A stretch of DNA of 64,000 nucleotides from Pollutimonas bauzanensis_A. Lineage in GTDB: Bacteria > Pseudomonadota > Gammaproteobacteria > Burkholderiales > Burkholderiaceae_B. Made by a program: the position numbers and the translations under genes. The notes under the pieces were generated by a model. It saw only the letters and a program-made list of their open reading frames with translations. It searched no databases and was not told the DNA's origin. The stretch spans positions 1 to 64,000 of the forward strand of contig NZ_JBEBUX010000005.1 of NCBI RefSeq assembly GCF_040393045.1. Direction: 5' to 3'. Shown here in pieces: positions 7,573 to 15,253 of this stretch; the first letter of the stretch is position 1, and each line of letters starts with the position of its first letter.

Positions 7573-9123
7573 CTACGTCTTTTCCGTCTCGGCTGTTTTC
7601 CAAAGGTCCACCAGCTTCAATCTTTGCACCTTCCCTGACGGCCCCTTGGGCAGCTCGTCTACGATGCGGATCTCCCGAGGCGCCTTGTAGCGGCCCAAGG
7701 CTTCACGACAATGGGCCAGCAGAGCTTGCGCATCGACTTGAAAGCCGGGCTTGAGCGTAACGGCGGCATAGATTTCCTGGCCGTAGTCGGCATCCGGCAG
7801 CCCCACTGCAGCGGCCTCCAGGACAGCAGCATGGGCGAGCAAGACTTCATCAATCTCACGCGGTGCGATGTTCTCGCCGCCCTTGATGATCAATTCCTTG
7901 ATACGGCCGGTGATGATGAAATAGCCCTCGCCGTCGCGATAGCCCAAATCGCCGGTGCGTAACCAGCCCTCGGCATCGAAAGCTTTAGCTGTTTCTGCCG
8001 GATTATCGAAATAGGCCTGCATAACGTTGGGACCGCGTAGCGTCACCTCACCAATTTCCCCGTCTGCCGCCTGCCCGCCATCCTGCCCGATGATACGGGC
8101 TTCGACGCCGCAAGGCAGTCCTGGCGAACCATAGCGTCGGCCGTCCAGGTCTTGCGGGTTGCAGAAGATGACTGAGGCAGTTTCGGTCATGCCCATGGCT
8201 TCGATAATAGGAATTCCGAAGCGGCGCTCGAAAGCCTGATGGTGCTCGACAGGCAGCGGTGCGGAAGCCGATCGGCCAAACTTCACGCTGGAATGCAAAC
8301 CATCGGAAGCATCGGGTTCGGCGTTGAGCAAATAGGCAATGATGGTGGGAACCATGTTCAGCCAGGTGCACTGATAGCGGTCAACCATTTCCCACCAGCG
8401 GCTGGCGCTGAAACGACGCGGCATGACGATGCTGCCGCCCGAGACGAAGGGAGTCAGGGTGGCAATGACCTGGCCGTTAATATGATAGAGCGGCAAAGCA
8501 GACAAAACCCTGTCGCCCGGCCCCAGGCCATGCCAGCCAGCCACCGAGCGCGCGCCATGCAACAAATTCGCATGGCTCAGCGGCACGCCCTTTGGTGTGC
8601 CGGTCGTTCCCGAGGTATACATCAGCAAGGCCATGTCATCCGGACCCGGCACTTTAGGAGTAGCAAGAGGTGGACCGTCCAAGGCAAACTGGTCCGCATC
8701 CGGATCGACCTCGATCACTCCAAGAAGGCCGCGGTCACTTGCTATTTCAGGCAGCACCTTGTGCACTGAGGCGGACAGTTCCGCACAAGTCACCACGACA
8801 CGCGCGCCGCTATGGCGCAGGCAGTGCAGCAACTGTGATGGTGTGGCCAGCAGATTCAGAGGCACGATGACATGACCGCTGGCCATAGCGGCAAGGAAAA
8901 TCAGGCCGGCCTGCATACCATTGGGCAAAAGCATGGCAATGCGGTCACCCGCTTGCAAGCCGTGGCCCGCTGCCCATCGCGCGAAGCGTTCGGTTTGCAG
9001 TGCCAGCTCGCCGTAGCTCAGCCGGACATCGGTTTCCGGAGCAATCAGCAGCAGTGCTTGCGCCTGTCCTTCCACGTGTGCATGCAACAGCTCATGCAAC
9101 GTCTGAGCAGTGTTTTGCGTCAT
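7573..9123 (-). CDS. AMP-dependent acyl-CoA ligase, sulfoacetate-CoA ligase (SauT)-like
   Basis: A 516-residue member of the adenylate-forming ANL superfamily. The phosphate-binding loop YTSGTTGTPKG is at residues 169 to 179. LPLYHINGQ and MGMTETASVI follow, then the hinge motif GWLRTGDLGYRDGEGYFIITG, and PSGKVQRLKL near the C-terminus carries the expected catalytic lysine. The start overlaps the stop of the acylating aldehyde dehydrogenase by 4 nt. A ligase coupled to an acylating aldehyde dehydrogenase and an IclR regulator is the arrangement described for SauT/SauS of Cupriavidus necator sulfoacetate degradation. Substrate assignment is inference; another small acid would fit the sequence equally. 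Confidence 0.85.
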   Translation of the reverse strand: MTQNTAQTLHELLHAHVEGQAQALLLIAPETDVRLSYGELALQTERFARWAAGHGLQAGDRIAMLLPNGMQAGLIFLAAMASGHVIVPLNLLATPSQLLHCLRHSGARVVVTCAELSASVHKVLPEIASDRGLLGVIEVDPDADQFALDGPPLATPKVPGPDDMALLMYTSGTTGTPKGVPLSHANLLHGARSVAGWHGLGPGDRVLSALPLYHINGQVIATLTPFVSGGSIVMPRRFSASRWWEMVDRYQCTWLNMVPTIIAYLLNAEPDASDGLHSSVKFGRSASAPLPVEHHQAFERRFGIPIIEAMGMTETASVIFCNPQDLDGRRYGSPGLPCGVEARIIGQDGGQAADGEIGEVTLRGPNVMQAYFDNPAETAKAFDAEGWLRTGDLGYRDGEGYFIITGRIKELIIKGGENIAPREIDEVLLAHAAVLEAAAVGLPDADYGQEIYAAVTLKPGFQVDAQALLAHCREALGRYKAPREIRIVDELPKGPSGKVQRLKLVDLWKTAETEKT

Positions 9124-10577
9124 CGTCCAAACCTCGCGAAGAAAGCGCCGAATATTTGCGTTTCGGTGGGCACATTGACAGGTATCGGATACACCACTCG
9201 GGTGGTGTTCAGATACTGCCGGTAATCCATGTTGGCCGAAAAATTATTGCCGCCCCAGGTGCCGCAACCCATAGATAGCGAGAATGGCAGGCCATTTTCA
9301 AAACTCCCGCCAGTCGCCACGGTATGGGGCTGATTGACGATAACGCGGGCAACCGGCAAGGCCTGCGCCAGGTGCCTGGCCTGCTCATCAGCCTGATCCG
9401 GATCAATATGCAGACTAACGGAATGCCCAGCCCCCTGATAGGCATAAATGGCATCCACGATTTGCACCGCATGGTCGCGGTCACGGCTGCGATACAGCGT
9501 CAGGACGGGGGACAGTTTCTCTCCCGAAAAAGGATGGTCCGGCCCAAAGCCATCTTCTTCCACCACTAGCGCCTTGGCGCTGGCAAGCTCGGGCCGCTGC
9601 AACCCTACGGCGGTAGCGATGACATCTGCCGACTTGCCGGTGAGTGTCCCCGACAACCTGCCTTCAGGCCACATCGCAGCTTGCAGCACCGTTTTTTCAT
9701 CCGGCTCCAGCAGTATTCCGCCCTGCCTGGCAAACTCCTGGATAAAGCGGTCAGCCACGGACTCGTCGACGACGACGCTATTTTCGGATGAGCAACTGGT
9801 GGCGTTATCGAAAGTCTTGGACAGCATGATGCGTTCGGCCGCGGCCTTCAGGTCGGCGCTGGCGTCGACGATGCTGGCCACATTGCCCGCCCCTACCCCG
9901 AAGGCTGGCGTTCCGCTAAGGTAGGCGGCACGCACGTTGGCTTGGCTGCCGGTGGCCACCACCAGGTCAGCCTGCATCATCAGCGCATGCGTCAAAGCCT
10001 TGGACACAGGCGTCGGCAACATCTGCACCAAGCCCTCGGCCAGGCTGCGATCCAGACCGATACGCTCCAGCTCGTCGTGAATGTAGCCCAGCAGCATCTC
10101 ACACGTCCCCACCCCTTTCGGGGAAGGAGCCACGATCACGGCATTACGGCATTTCAGGGCGTTAATGATTTTGTTGGCGGGCGTCGCCCCCGGATTGGTG
10201 GATGGCGTAATGGCAGCCACCACCCCGACCGGCCGGGCAAACTCGACCAGGCCAAGCTCCGGATTCTCGGACACGACCCCCACCGTGCGGGCGCGCTGCA
10301 AATCCCGCAATAGACCCAGCGTCTTGCGATGATTCTTGGTGATCTTGTCGGCCACATTACCCAAGCCGGTGTCGCGCACCGCCCTCTCGGCAAGCTTGCG
10401 GTTGTGCTCCGGCTCCATAATGGCCCAGCCGCATGCCACCGCCAGATCATCTGCCTGGGACTGGGTGTAGTCGTTGATGGCTTGCTGGGCGCGACGGGCA
10501 CGCTGTATTAAGGCGGCTACCTGCGCCATGGCCTCGTCGTCAGTACGTAGGGGTAGATTGCCCGTTGATGTCTGCAT
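9120..10577 (-). CDS. Acylating aldehyde dehydrogenase, sulfoacetaldehyde dehydrogenase (SauS)-like
   Basis: A 485-residue CoA-acylating aldehyde dehydrogenase, interconverting an acyl-CoA and its aldehyde with NAD(P). The catalytic cysteine is expected at residue 262 in DNATSCSSENSVVV. GSQANVRAAY and GAGNVASIVD belong to the cofactor-binding region typical of the PduP/EutE/SauS group, and a glycine-rich MGCGTWGGNNFSANM near the C-terminus is typical of this subfamily. The ATG follows a TAGGAGT ribosome binding site. With the overlapping ligase it would reduce an activated acid to its aldehyde. No sulfoacetaldehyde acetyltransferase (Xsc) gene is in the window, so the sulfonate role is unproven. 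Confidence 0.87.
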   Translation of the reverse strand: MQTSTGNLPLRTDDEAMAQVAALIQRARRAQQAINDYTQSQADDLAVACGWAIMEPEHNRKLAERAVRDTGLGNVADKITKNHRKTLGLLRDLQRARTVGVVSENPELGLVEFARPVGVVAAITPSTNPGATPANKIINALKCRNAVIVAPSPKGVGTCEMLLGYIHDELERIGLDRSLAEGLVQMLPTPVSKALTHALMMQADLVVATGSQANVRAAYLSGTPAFGVGAGNVASIVDASADLKAAAERIMLSKTFDNATSCSSENSVVVDESVADRFIQEFARQGGILLEPDEKTVLQAAMWPEGRLSGTLTGKSADVIATAVGLQRPELASAKALVVEEDGFGPDHPFSGEKLSPVLTLYRSRDRDHAVQIVDAIYAYQGAGHSVSLHIDPDQADEQARHLAQALPVARVIVNQPHTVATGGSFENGLPFSLSMGCGTWGGNNFSANMDYRQYLNTTRVVYPIPVNVPTETQIFGAFFARFGR

Positions 10578-10613
10578 AATAAAAATACTCCTATCCTTGT
10601 GTCTCGATTGCCC

Positions 10614-11651
10614 TCAATCGAGTTTGATGTTGGCGTCCTTGGCCAATGACGACCATTTGCTCAGCTCTGTTTTAACGATACTATCCAACTGCGCCGGTGT
10701 ACTGCCTACTGCCTGCGCACCTTGTCCAAGCAGTTTCTCTTTGATCTCCGGCTTCTTCACCGCAATCGAAATCGCCTTGGAAAGGCGGTCTATGATGGGT
10801 TGCGGCGTCTTGCCGGGCACGAACATGGCATACCAGGAGTCGACTTCAAAATCGGCGACCCCGGACTCTTGTACCGTGGGAACGTCTGGAAACATCGGGC
10901 TGCGGGTTACTGTCGACACTGCCAGCGCTTTCAAACGCCCCGTCTTGACGAAGCCGGCAGCGGCGGGAATAGATACCCATAACAGAGGAATCTGATTACC
11001 CAGCACGTCGTTAACGGCCGGCCCCCCGCCGCGATAGGGGATATGCTGCATTTTTGTATTCGTGCGCAAGCCCAGAAGCTCACCCGCTATATGACTGGGC
11101 GACCCATTACCCACCGACCCGTAAGAAAGCTCGCCCGGCCTGGCTTTGGCTTCCCGGAGTAATTCGGCGATATTGTTAGCGGCAAAGGCGGGATTGGCGA
11201 CCAGTATCTGCGGCAATGACGCCACTAACGAAACCGGCGCAAAATCGTTGGCGGTGTCGTAGTTCAGCTTTTTATAGACAGCAGGGTTGATAGTATGGGA
11301 TGACAACGTGAACAACACGGTATATCCGTCAGGTGCGGCCCGCGCCACAGTTTCCGTACCTATCATCCCTGCGGCGCCGCCTCGATTCTCGATAACGACG
11401 GTCTGACCCAGTTGCTTGCTGAGATCTTCCTGGATGATGCGAGCAATAATATCGGTACCCCCACCCGGCGGATACGGCACCACCATGCGTATTGGGCGAT
11501 TGGGCCAATCATCGGCAGCCTTCGCCACTGGCGCCACAGCCGTTAACCCTACTGCCACAGCTAATGGCCAGACCATTCGGAACCATGCTGCCGGTTTGCT
11601 TAAGGTACTGCCCCTGCCTGATACTCGACTGTGCAACATTGAAATTGACAT
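10614..11651 (-). CDS. Bug/TctC substrate-binding protein of the ligase/aldehyde dehydrogenase operon
   Basis: A 345-residue periplasmic receptor. The N-terminus is long before the hydrophobic stretch MVWPLAVAVGLTAVAPVAKA, after which the mature domain begins with DDWPNRPIRMVVPYPPGGGT. ARAAPDGYTVLFTLSSHTIN and MQHIPYRGGGPAVNDVLG are the expected internal signatures. The ATG at 11651 follows AAGGAGACAACG. It sits 36 bp upstream of the aldehyde dehydrogenase and 58 bp downstream of an IclR gene, so the operon couples uptake or sensing to CoA activation and reduction. The membrane subunits must be encoded elsewhere. Confidence 0.93.
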   Translation of the reverse strand: MSISMLHSRVSGRGSTLSKPAAWFRMVWPLAVAVGLTAVAPVAKAADDWPNRPIRMVVPYPPGGGTDIIARIIQEDLSKQLGQTVVIENRGGAAGMIGTETVARAAPDGYTVLFTLSSHTINPAVYKKLNYDTANDFAPVSLVASLPQILVANPAFAANNIAELLREAKARPGELSYGSVGNGSPSHIAGELLGLRTNTKMQHIPYRGGGPAVNDVLGNQIPLLWVSIPAAAGFVKTGRLKALAVSTVTRSPMFPDVPTVQESGVADFEVDSWYAMFVPGKTPQPIIDRLSKAISIAVKKPEIKEKLLGQGAQAVGSTPAQLDSIVKTELSKWSSLAKDANIKLD

Positions 11652-11709
11652 CGTTGTCTCCTTGCGGGTGGCGCCGCCTTCCTGACGGCTGATCGTTAAC
11701 TTATTGTTG

Positions 11710-12525
11710 TCATGCCTTGCTCATACTCTTGGTGTTGAAAACAGGCACTGGCGCGATGGCGCCAGGCCGATATCCTAATAATGCCGATGTCGACGCGGCA
11801 GCCTCGTTCAAGGGTGCAATCAGCTCAGGCAGACGTTCCGCGCTCGCCCGAATACTGGGCAGGCTGATGCCCAGCGCACCTACTACCTGACCGCGGCCAT
11901 CGAACACGGGCGCGCCCAGCCCCGAGACATCTTCGCGCCATTCGCCGCGATTCAAGGCGTAGCCTTGCTCGCGCACCTGCAGAAGGTCGTCCAGCAATGC
12001 GCCGTGCTTGAGATGACTAAAGGCCGTATACGACTGCAACGCAGGCACGGTGCTGCGCAACCAGGCCAAGGCCTGCGCCTTGTCATCCGGCAATGCATAG
12101 GCAAGCAATACCTTGCCGCTGGCTACGCACTGTGCGGGTGCCCGGCCGCCAATATGCGAGTAGGCCGCCACAGGCTGAGGGCTATCAATTTTGTCGAGAT
12201 AGACCACCTGATCGCCGTCCCGCACGACTAAATGAATGGTTTCCAGCGTAGCCGTGGCTAGCGCCGCCATAGGCTGATGGGCAACATGGCGGATATCCAA
12301 TGTGCCTACAACCTTGGACCCCAGCTCGAACAGCCGCAAACTGGCCTGATAACGCGCATCGGTAGACTGCCGCGCATAGCCCAAAGCCACCAGTGTTTTC
12401 AAAGTCCGGTGTGCGTTACTGGGCACCAGCGAGAAAGCCTGCGCCACATCCGATACGCTGCATGGCGTAACGGAGTTGACCAGGAACTCCAGCACCGACA
12501 ATCCTTTGACTAATGTTTTATCCAT
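11710..12525 (-). CDS. IclR family transcriptional regulator of the Bug-SauST-like operon
   Basis: A 271-residue IclR regulator, first gene of the leftward operon. The N-terminal helix-turn-helix contains VSDVAQAFSLVPSNAHRTLK. The effector domain has GRAPAQCVASGKVLLAY and a Gly-rich C-terminal part with VFDGRGQVVGALGISLPSI. It begins 10 bp downstream of a perfect palindrome that overlaps its presumed promoter, suggesting autoregulation. Position and family suggest it controls the Bug, aldehyde dehydrogenase and ligase genes that follow in the same direction. Confidence 0.93.
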   Translation of the reverse strand: MDKTLVKGLSVLEFLVNSVTPCSVSDVAQAFSLVPSNAHRTLKTLVALGYARQSTDARYQASLRLFELGSKVVGTLDIRHVAHQPMAALATATLETIHLVVRDGDQVVYLDKIDSPQPVAAYSHIGGRAPAQCVASGKVLLAYALPDDKAQALAWLRSTVPALQSYTAFSHLKHGALLDDLLQVREQGYALNRGEWREDVSGLGAPVFDGRGQVVGALGISLPSIRASAERLPELIAPLNEAAASTSALLGYRPGAIAPVPVFNTKSMSKA

Positions 12526-12535
12526 ATTCCAAATA

Positions 12536-12552
12536 ATAGAATGTGATTCTAT
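12536..12552. promoter_or_regulatory. Perfect inverted repeat upstream of the IclR gene, candidate operator
   Basis: ATAGAAT (12536-12542) and ATTCTAT (12546-12552) flank GTG. The element ends 10 bp before the IclR start codon, within the AT-rich stretch 12530 to 12565 that must hold the promoter. Size and symmetry fit an IclR-type autoregulatory operator. It is not the same sequence as the palindrome at 5364, consistent with a different regulator. Confidence 0.5.
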
Positions 12553-12666
12553 ATTTAGTATAGACGTGTTTTAGGAAGAGGTAAAGAAAGATCGTTTATT
12601 GGATAGCGGGCGGGTGCCCACGCGGGGCGGACTCATGGTCTATCACTGCAGTGCGATTTTCACTGC

Positions 12667-13263
12667 TCAACGCAGCCGTCGAGAGCCGTCGGGGTAGAAC
12701 TCCTGGGCCGCACCCGCTGCGCCCGCTGCATCGAATTTTTTCTCGGAAACAAGGTTGCCATTGGCATCGTAAATTACCTCTGCTTTCAGCTTGCCCTGTT
12801 CGTTATAGAAGCGATGCAGACCCACGCGCCTGAACTGCCCCTGCATGACACCCGAGGCCACCGGCAGACCCAAATCGGAAAAATGCTCTACATAGTTTCC
12901 GGGTGGCCCTTTGGGGTCGCGCACAGTTTGATTCACATGTTTTTCTCGTACTTGCCCGTTCATATACCAGAAGGTAGCCCGCATCTGCGTGCCGCCCAGA
13001 AAGACCTGTTCACGCAAGGGTGTTCCCTCTAGCGACCATTCGCGCTCGGTGGCTTCCAGCCCTGCACTGCTACGTTTTTCCAGAACCTCGTATATCAGTT
13101 GCCCATTCGGCGCGTATTCTTTGCGCTGTTCGCCGCCAGAGATTTTTTGAATCACCGTCTGCCCTGCAAGAGCGGTATTGACTTCGGCACTGACCATGCC
13201 AGGCAGGAGGATGAGGGCCACGGCCAGGATTAAGGTTTTGACATGCATGCGGATGAAGTCCAT
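12667..13263 (-). CDS. Secreted protein with MORN/YwqK-like repeats
   Basis: A 198-residue protein of unknown function with a signal peptide (hydrophobic TLILAVALILLPGMVSA). The mature part contains several short repeats of the YwqK/MORN type: KEYAPNGQLIYEVLEK, FWYMNGQVREK, RFYNEQGKLKAEVIYDANG and EFYPDGSRR. These repeats usually form an elongated beta-sheet surface. An internal ATG at 13248 (MHVKT) would give a more typical signal peptide; neither start has a clear ribosome binding site. It stands alone between the IclR operon and the ABC cassette, with no operon partner. YwqK homologues are sometimes labelled toxin-antitoxin components, but no toxin is adjacent and this is not claimed. Confidence 0.7.
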   Translation of the reverse strand: MDFIRMHVKTLILAVALILLPGMVSAEVNTALAGQTVIQKISGGEQRKEYAPNGQLIYEVLEKRSSAGLEATEREWSLEGTPLREQVFLGGTQMRATFWYMNGQVREKHVNQTVRDPKGPPGNYVEHFSDLGLPVASGVMQGQFRRVGLHRFYNEQGKLKAEVIYDANGNLVSEKKFDAAGAAGAAQEFYPDGSRRLR

Positions 13264-13332
13264 TGGCTATGCTGTTGAAGCAGTCAATATACTCAAAGAT
13301 GCTTTATTTGCGCGAAAAAAGACGAATACTTG

Positions 13333-14211
13333 TCATAGATGATCATTACGCACATCCAGCGCGTCACGCAAGCCATCGCCGATGAAATTGAAGCTGGTCA
13401 CTGCAATGGTGATCGTGATGCCCGGTACGATGGCCAGCCATGGCGCGGTCGCCAGATATTGCTGTGCGCCGTTCAACATATTGCCCCAGCTTGGCAGTGG
13501 CGGCTGGATTCCGTAGCCGAGGAAGCTGACATAGGCTTCGAGCAGGATAGCGCGTGCCACAGTGAGGGTAGCGGCCACAATGATCGGGCCCATGACGTTG
13601 GGCAGAATCTCGCGAAACATAATGTGGCGGCTGCTTAGCCCCAGCATCAGTCCTGCCTGTACGAACTCCCGCTCGCGTAGGGAGCTCACTTCGGCCTCGA
13701 CGATACGGGCGACCTCCATCCAACTTGTGACTGCAATGATCACCGTGATCATTGTCGGGCTGGGCTTGAGCAGTGCGGCAAGCGCCAGCACGAGGAAAAT
13801 CGAGGGAAAAGCCAGAAAGGCATCGACCATCCGCATCAGCGTGGCCCTCAGCCAACCGCCGCGATAGCCCGCAATCACGCCTACTGCGGTACCGATGATG
13901 GTCGAGAGGATCATGGCCGAGAAACCGACCAGAAGCGAGATATTCCCGGCCTCTAGCAATCGCACAGCCTGGTCGCGGCCCAGAGGGTCGGTGCCCAGGT
14001 AATGTTGCCCAGTAAGGGGCGGAGCGAAGCGCGCGCGCAGATCGATGTAAAGCGAGTCGTAAGGCAGAAGCCAAGGACCCACGATACAAGCCAGCGTCAG
14101 TGCTGTAATCATGAAGATACCGACCAGGGCCAGACGATGGCGGGCGAACCGGCGCACGGCCCGGCTCTGCCACCAGCGACTGTGGTCCGACGATGCTGCA
14201 ATAGTGGTCAT
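13333..14211 (-). CDS. ABC transporter permease, DppC/OppC type
   Basis: A 292-residue inner-membrane permease of the peptide/nickel/opine family. An N-terminal membrane segment ALVGIFMITALTLACIVG is followed by a periplasmic part with HYLGTDPLGRD, the DppC signature. The transport core contains FVQAGLMLGLSSRHIMFREI, the EAA-type loop contacting the ATPases, and the protein ends SFNFIGDGLRDALDVRNDHL. The ATG at 14211 follows CAGGAG; upstream codons to 14295 are excluded on that basis. It forms an importer with the DppB-type permease, the family 5 binding protein and the fused ATPase encoded upstream in the same operon. Confidence 0.93.
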   Translation of the reverse strand: MTTIAASSDHSRWWQSRAVRRFARHRLALVGIFMITALTLACIVGPWLLPYDSLYIDLRARFAPPLTGQHYLGTDPLGRDQAVRLLEAGNISLLVGFSAMILSTIIGTAVGVIAGYRGGWLRATLMRMVDAFLAFPSIFLVLALAALLKPSPTMITVIIAVTSWMEVARIVEAEVSSLREREFVQAGLMLGLSSRHIMFREILPNVMGPIIVAATLTVARAILLEAYVSFLGYGIQPPLPSWGNMLNGAQQYLATAPWLAIVPGITITIAVTSFNFIGDGLRDALDVRNDHL

Positions 14212-14233
14212 AACAGTCTCCTGATTAAGGGGG

Positions 14234-15184
14234 TCAGGCAAGGCGGATGCGTGGATCAACCGTCGCCACGATGACGTCGGCGATGAGGTTTCCAAGCAAG
14301 GTCAAAATGGCGGAGAGCATCAGGAGCCCCATCACCACCGGATAGTCGCTGTAACCAAGGCTGTCGAGAAACAGCCGCCCCATTCCGGGCCAGGTGAAAA
14401 CAGTCTCGGTTACCAGCGCGCCGCCGAGAATGGTGGGCAGTTGCATTCCCGCCAGCGTGATCATAGGAAGCAGCGCATTGCCCACCACATGCTTCATCAC
14501 GACTCGGCGCTCTCGCAACCCCTTGGCCCGCGCAGTCTTGATGAAATCCTGGTTGATCACGTCAAGCGTGGCCGAGCGCATGTAGCGGCTCCAGGTAGCG
14601 ATATTCACCAGAGACAGTACGAGGCTCGGCAGGACAAGGTGATGCAGGTAGTTCAGCACCGACTGATCGCCGATCGTGTACATGTTGCCCGCAGGCACCC
14701 AGCCGAGCTTTAGCGAAAATACATAGATACCGACAAGGCCAAACCAGAAGGTCGGGATCGAAAGCGCAATCATGGCGCCGATGGTAGCGGCGTAGTCGAA
14801 GCCCGAGTAACGGTGCGTCGCGCCACGAATACCTATCCACGTACCGATGGCGATGGAAATAGCGGTCGATGATCCCATCAGCAACAGCGTGGCGAACAGA
14901 TGTCGACCGATCACTTGTATGACAGGGACGCCGTCGCGAAAAGAAGTGCCCCAGTCTCCTCGCAACATTTGCCAGGCCCAGTCAAAATATCGCAGCAGCA
15001 GCGGTCGATCGAGGCCAAGCTGACGGGTCAGGCGTTCGATGTCAGCCTGCGTCATGCTGGCATCCAGCGCGAATTGCGATAACGGACCGCCAGGGATCAT
15101 GTTTAGCACTGTGAAGCCGATGATCGACACGATCACCAGCAGGATAATGCTCTGCCACAGGCGATTAAACAGAAATCCGGCCAT
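14234..15184 (-). CDS. ABC transporter permease, DppB/OppB type
   Basis: A 316-residue permease. The N-terminal segment LWQSIILLVIVSIIGFTVLN precedes the periplasmic LGLDRPLLLRYFDWAWQMLRGDWGTSF region typical of DppB. The conserved loop FIKTARAKGLRERRVVMKHV contacts the ATPases, and MGRLFLDSLGYSDYPVVMG lies near the C-terminus. It is 22 bp upstream of the DppC-type gene and 69 bp downstream of the binding protein, all leftward. Together they make the membrane channel of the cassette importer. Confidence 0.94.
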   Translation of the reverse strand: MAGFLFNRLWQSIILLVIVSIIGFTVLNMIPGGPLSQFALDASMTQADIERLTRQLGLDRPLLLRYFDWAWQMLRGDWGTSFRDGVPVIQVIGRHLFATLLLMGSSTAISIAIGTWIGIRGATHRYSGFDYAATIGAMIALSIPTFWFGLVGIYVFSLKLGWVPAGNMYTIGDQSVLNYLHHLVLPSLVLSLVNIATWSRYMRSATLDVINQDFIKTARAKGLRERRVVMKHVVGNALLPMITLAGMQLPTILGGALVTETVFTWPGMGRLFLDSLGYSDYPVVMGLLMLSAILTLLGNLIADVIVATVDPRIRLA

Positions 15185-15253
15185 TCAGCCCCCCATCGGG
15201 ATTACAGAACTTTGAAAACCCGGGCGCTGCGATTACCCGGGGTGCGTACACGA

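Noticed and set aside
12667..13263. Antitoxin of a toxin-antitoxin pair, as YwqK-like proteins are sometimes labelled.
   Set aside because: It has a signal peptide and no adjacent toxin gene.
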